64,000 nt of DNA, taken from the NCBI GenBank assembly GCA_029706075.1, contig JAINUG010000197.1, positions 434,001 to 498,000 of the forward strand, read 5' to 3'. Positions 48,201 through 54,247 of this stretch are shown here, piece after piece. Each line of letters starts with the position of its first letter. Positions within the stretch are counted from its first letter, which is position 1. Below the pieces are notes generated by a model. It was not told the origin of the DNA, did no database searches, and was given only the letters and a program-made list of their open reading frames with translations. The DNA is from Aldrovandia affinis (taxonomy: Eukaryota > Chordata > Actinopteri > Notacanthiformes > Halosauridae). The translations under genes were made by a program, and so were the position numbers.

Positions 48201-51200
48201 AATGAGGTAACAAAGCACACATCAGCCAATAAAACTCTGAAAACGGAGCTGCAGGCCAAGGAGGAACAAGTGAAAGAGCTCCATGAAAAGTAAGGTTTGT
48301 TTGCACTGTGTGTAAGTTCTACTCTGCAGTATGTGTAAATGCTGTTATCTGTAGTGTGTAAGTGCTATTAACTGTAGCATGTGCAAGTGCTGTTATCTTT
48401 AGTATGTGTAAGTGCAGTTTTTTGTGGTGTGCATATGTTCTTTTATCTGTAGTTTTTGTATGTGCTGGTATCTGCTGAGTGTGCTAGGTAGTGTGTAAGT
48501 ATTATGCAAACTGGATCCTAACTTCATTCACCATGTAGCCATTACTTAAACCACAATCTTGACTGCATGTAACAAGATGGTGAAGGGAATAAGGATTGTA
48601 GTTTAAGTAGTGACTACATGGAATAAGGATTGGGATTCTGCCTTCTCCCAAGGGTCTCCCACATGGAGCGTGATGTCACGATGAAGAGGCAGCTGGTGGA
48701 AGATTTAAGAACCAAAATGAAGACCTTTCAGGACAATGATAAGAGCCACAAAGACCTAATTGAGGACCTGGAGAAAAAAGTATGTTATGTATATTAGTAC
48801 GTAGATGCCTATGACTGCAGTTATGTTGTAACTACAGTATGTCTCCCACTCACTGTGTATAGTCAGCTGAACACCACGGTGTCTCTCATTCATTGTTCAG
48901 GTGAAGATTTTGTCTGAGGAGGCTGCTAACCGGAAGGCCTTTATTGAGTCCCTGAAGAGAAGACTGAGTGTGATGACCAAAGAGAGGAACCAGTATGAAC
49001 TGTCCAGCCAAAAGCAAAAAAAACTGCTGGACAAGAAGGTAGGCTAAGTGTCACTATATCTTCCAAGCTGACGGATTATGTTGAGATCTGAATAATGATG
49101 TCACAAAGATTCCACACCAATCACAGTGTCTGATGTGGCACGTCTGTGATCTATACTGTGCGCAATAGAGGGGTTTCTGTGGAATGGTGTTTTTGTAATG
49201 CAGCATTTCTGACATCTGATGTGTCTCTGTGATGTGTGTGATAAGTGCTGTTATCTGTAGGGTGCAAGTGCTATGTACTATCATTCACCAATACTGAAAC
49301 CACAATCCTAACTGCATCTGACTACATAGTAATAATAATATACGCCATTTAGCAGACGCTTTTATCCAAAGCGACTTACAGTCGTGAATGCATACATTTT
49401 CAGTACATGTGACCCCAGTGGGGATTGAACCCACAACCTAAGCGTTGCCAACGCTGTGCTCTACCAACTGAGCCACACAGAGCCACATATTATTATATTA
49501 TTATTATTATTATTACATAGTGATTGGAATAATGATTGTGGTACAAGTAGTGGTTAAATGATGATTGGAATAAGGATTGGGGTTCTCTGTGATGCGCCAT
49601 GTCTGTGATGCGGTGTATATGAAGTGTCTGTGATGTGGTGTGTCTGACGTGTTTGATGTGCTGTCTGACACATTTCGAATGGGGGCACAGGATCAGAAGG
49701 CACAGGTGCTGCATGAGCGGGTGCTGCAGTGCGAGCAATCGATGGCAGAGTTGGAGCGCACGGCATCGCAGCAGATGCACGGCCTGGCACAGCAGAGCAC
49801 ACAGACCCTGGACACACTGCAGAGAAAGCTAACGCTTGCCAACACACAGCTGGAGCAGCTCCACGCCTTTGTCCAGGTATAGTTGCGCACAACTGCTCAC
49901 TGCAGTGGGGGGTTTGCAAAAGGATAAATCACCTTTTTAAATGAAAGCTTGGAGCAGCTCCTTTTAACAGCTCTAATCTGATAACATTTACATTACATTT
50001 TAAGCATTTAGCAGACGCTCTTATCCAGACTGCTCACAAGATGTGCATTAATACATGGTAGGAACAATCATAGTTAGCAAATCAGTGCAGGAATAAGCAA
50101 TCATCATTGCAGGCATCTTTTACCTGTAACAAAGGAAAAGGTTTGGAATTTTTTTATTTTATTTTTTTTTGGGAGTATGGTGTTGTACAAAAACAGTGGT
50201 TTTAGCTAGATGGACAGAGTTCAGTGGTAGTGGAGTCTGAAGAGGTGATAAGAGGATGAGTGGGGTGGAACTTCGTTCCAAATTGTGCAACTTTGCTAAT
50301 TGGGTGTCATTTTGGTTACAAATCAATAAGAGTGTTTGAACAGCTGAAATAAAGAAAGTGAGATCCTTTTCAGGGCTCAAAGCTAATAGCCTCATGTCAT
50401 CCGGTGGAGGTAAAAAATGGGCACGGGGCGAGTCTAAGTACATTTCGGGACGCTTCTGGGAAGATCGCAAAAAAATCGAATTAAATTAAAAACGTTTTAG
50501 GCATTGAAAAAAATAAACATCCTTAAATTATATTGAAGCTGAATGCAAACATTGAACCTGGAAAAACATCAAAGCTGTCTGCACATACTGTAGTGGTGAA
50601 TGCACATACATCCAGGTGACTTCACAGGTGCAGGATACAAAGAGAATACATGAAAAATATAGATAATATCCACATGGTGTTTCTGCTCCCAAATGTTTTA
50701 ATGAACAACATTTTTACCCCGACAGGTCTTCGTCAGGTTCCAAACGCTGTTCAAGAAAATAAAAATAAATGTGGATGCAGATAGACAGTGTGGGGGGGAA
50801 GTACCTCTTGACATAATTTTCAAGCATGTTCATCCTCCTTATCTGGTTTGCCCAGCGTAGCTTGTGATACGCCTTCCAAAAGGAGGCATTTTAAGATTTA
50901 TAGCATCTAAGGACAAAGACGTGGACAATGGCACACCTACCCTGGCACTTGAAATAAATGGAAAGCACATTATGATTAAAACAGTTTATCTCCAGGACGT
51001 TCAGTTCAGGATGGTTGAAATAGCAGTTCGGGACGATTCCAGGCCTGAGATGAAATAAGTTAGTGTAGAGGCCTGATTATAAGTATTGAAGCAGCAAGTG
51101 CAGCACAATACAATAGATTCATGAATTTTAAGAATGCGGTGGATCTGTTTTGCAGGCGCTGGCTGGTGAGCTCCACACGGATATGCAGGAAATAAAGGGC

Positions 51201-54200
51201 CAGGTGCGGAAACACAGGAGGCGGAAGCAGCCGGAAAGCAGCGGCCGCTCCAAAGAGTCCCTGATGCGAGCGCAGTCCCTCGCAGCCTCCATCCTCAACG
51301 TGTCCTGCACTGACCTGCAGGACATTCTGGATCCCGAGCAGGTTAGAGCTCACCTCAGCCTTTTCAGTGAGAGACGCAGAGCAGGTCCACAGAAAATCCA
51401 CAGAGACTGAGTTGGAGCTGTCCGGTTGATGTGTGGAGGCCCCCAGGTATAACCCTCTGTTTTTATTTGTAGTTTTCTGTTTCATTTTCAGGATACTGAA
51501 GTGACGGAAGCAGACAGGAGGAAGGATCAGGACTGGCTGGATCAAGTGATGAAGCTTATGCAGCAGCAGGTATTTAAGTAACATAAACCTTATATAATAT
51601 ATAATACCATACACCTTCAGACCTGCCAACATGTATGCATTTTGCATGACAAGCACACATTTGCAGGTATGCGAGTATCACCCAGCTATGCAAATATGAG
51701 GCTTCCGTTAAAACGTAGTTATGATACAGAAGTCATTGTATTTGGCCAATCAAAGTTTGCTTGTGTGAACTAGCATTTCTTTCGAATTTCTCACAAAAGT
51801 GAAACTGACTTTTTCTGTTCTTACGGGAAATATTGAAGTTTTCAAATCTGTGTGCAAAACACCCACCTCACTCTGCAATCCATCCGGAGTGGTACTCGTA
51901 AGGATTTGGGCAGTTCTGCACCTTTATACACCTTCATATACAGTAGAACCTTAGAGATATGAACCCCAGAGTTATGGACTAACCGGTTAGCCGAACGCCG
52001 TATGAACCCAGAAGTTTTCTGTACACATGAATCCTGAACAGCAGTTACAATAAATAACTTTTCTCAATTCAATCATGAAAGCACTACTGACAATAGGCTA
52101 ATCTTACCGGTTGTATTGTGTGTTTTACAAGACATGACTGCAAACAAATGTCTGAAATAGCACCAAATTAATTAAAAATGCAATTGACACTACATCTCCA
52201 AAGATAACAAACTGAAGAGCTGCTCAAATAACATTGTTGGCATTTGTAATTTTAGCCAGCCTGCTAGATATTGGGATTTAACTTTCTATTCTTTATTCAG
52301 GACCTTACTTATTTATTCAGGGTCACACCATCGAGTTTTGAATTAAAAATATTAAATGTAAAAATAAAAATAAATGCGAATGGATCATTTGTAATCCAGC
52401 AACATTTGAAAACTTTCCAAGGGTCTGAGTACTTTTGCAATGCACTGTATCTATATAAGATCCCAGTTGACAGTGTATGTCAGATCACAAACTCAACCAT
52501 GAAGACCAAGGAGCTGTCCATTGAACTGTGTTTGGGAATTGTTAGGAGGCATTGGTCTGGGGAAGGGTATACAAATATTTATAGCGTGTTTAAAATTCAG
52601 AGGATCACAGCTAAGTCCATCATTAAGAAGTGGACAGAATATGGAACCACCCAGACACTACCTCAAGCAGGCCACCCTCCAAAACGCAGCAACTGGGCAA
52701 GGGGGACCTTTAGTCAGGGAAGTGACCAAGAATCCAATGGCCACCCTGACAGAACCTCTATGGCTGAGATGGGAAAACTTGTCCAGCAGAGCACAATCTC
52801 TGCAGCACTCCATAGAAGTGACCTCTCTGGGGGAGTGGCCAGGAAGAAGCCCCTCCTGCAAAAGGGCCACATAGCAGCACACCTGGAGTTTGTAAAAAGG
52901 CATGTGGCAAACTCAGACCACGTGGCAAAAGATTCTGTGGTCTGATGAAAGAAAAATGTATTTGTCTGAGTGCAGAGTGCTATGCCTGGAGTAAACACAG
53001 CTAATCACCCATGTAACACCATCCCTACCATAAAGCATGGTGGTGGCAGCATAATGTTATGGGGATGCTTTTCAGCTATATGAACTGGGGCACTTCTCAG
53101 GATTGAGGGAACAATGAATGCAGCCAAATACAGGCAAATCCTTGAGGACAACCTGCTTCAGTCAGCAAGAGACCTTAGACTGGGGCGAACATTCACTTTC
53201 CAACAGGACAACAACCCCAAACACTGTAATGGCTTCAGAACAAGCAGGTAAATGTCCTTGAGTGGCCCAGCCAAAGCACAGACTTTCCCATCCCTTTGAG
53301 AATCTGTAGAGAGACTTGACTGCAGTTCACAGACAATCCCCATCCAACCTGACAGTTGGGCAAATCTTCAAGGAAGAATGGGCAAAAATACCCAAATCCA
53401 GATGTGTGAAGCTGATACAAGCATGCCCAAGAAGACTCAAACCTGTAATTGCTTCCAAACGTGCTTCTACAAAGTATTTATTGAGGGGGGTGACTACTTA
53501 CAATATTAAGAGGATATTGTTTTCCCATTTTCATAAATTTTTGCTGCACAATAAAAAAAGATTTTGCCCCTTTAAATAGTTTTCTATATTGTCTCACTCA
53601 AGAGAAATATAAAAACAGCTGCATTTGAACATTCTGGTTGTAACACAAAATAAATTGCAATGGTGAATACTTTCTGAAGGCACTGTAATGGCATACACCT
53701 TTATAACCCTTTATACACCTTTGTACAACGCCATTTACCTCATCTATAGCGCCGTACACACACCTGACCTTTATCCACACACCTGTCTCCAGTCCCTGCA
53801 TGTTTTTGTTGGAGCAGGGCAGTGGCGTACCCAGCCTGCTCTACTGAGACCTACAGGCAGCTTGTTAGTGGGAAGTAAATATTGATCTGCCATCCCAGCG
53901 ATGATGTAAGAGTGAAAAGGTGTCCACTGGAGACATTGTGAAGTATGTTCCTGTTCTGTGGGACAGGACCTAGTCCACTGAGACTCTGCTGCTGTGATCT
54001 GTATGTTACTGTGTTACTTTCTCCACTTTATAAACACACTGTCTGCAAAGCACAGTTTATTGGCAGGAGGGATTTCTGTGGGAAAGAGCACATTTGTATT
54101 TGGGCTTGCTGTGTTTATAAATGTAGAAAAGGAAAGCAGTGATTCTTCTGAGCTTTGAGTTAACTCCATGATTCCAGCTGACTGAAGAATTAAGAGTTTA

Positions 54201-54202
54201 TC

Positions 54203-54247
<45 letters not shown>

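Noticed and set aside
49400-49485. A tRNA gene on the minus strand
   Set aside because: The A and B boxes are good, but there is no proper acceptor stem and the block continues into the L2-type tail. It is a SINE head. The same applies to 9190-9262, 13069-13150 and 57545-57620.
50864-51058. 64-codon open frame starting [12 protein letters not shown]
   Set aside because: Too short, unsupported by flanking signals, and not needed for an in-frame CNTLN transcript.
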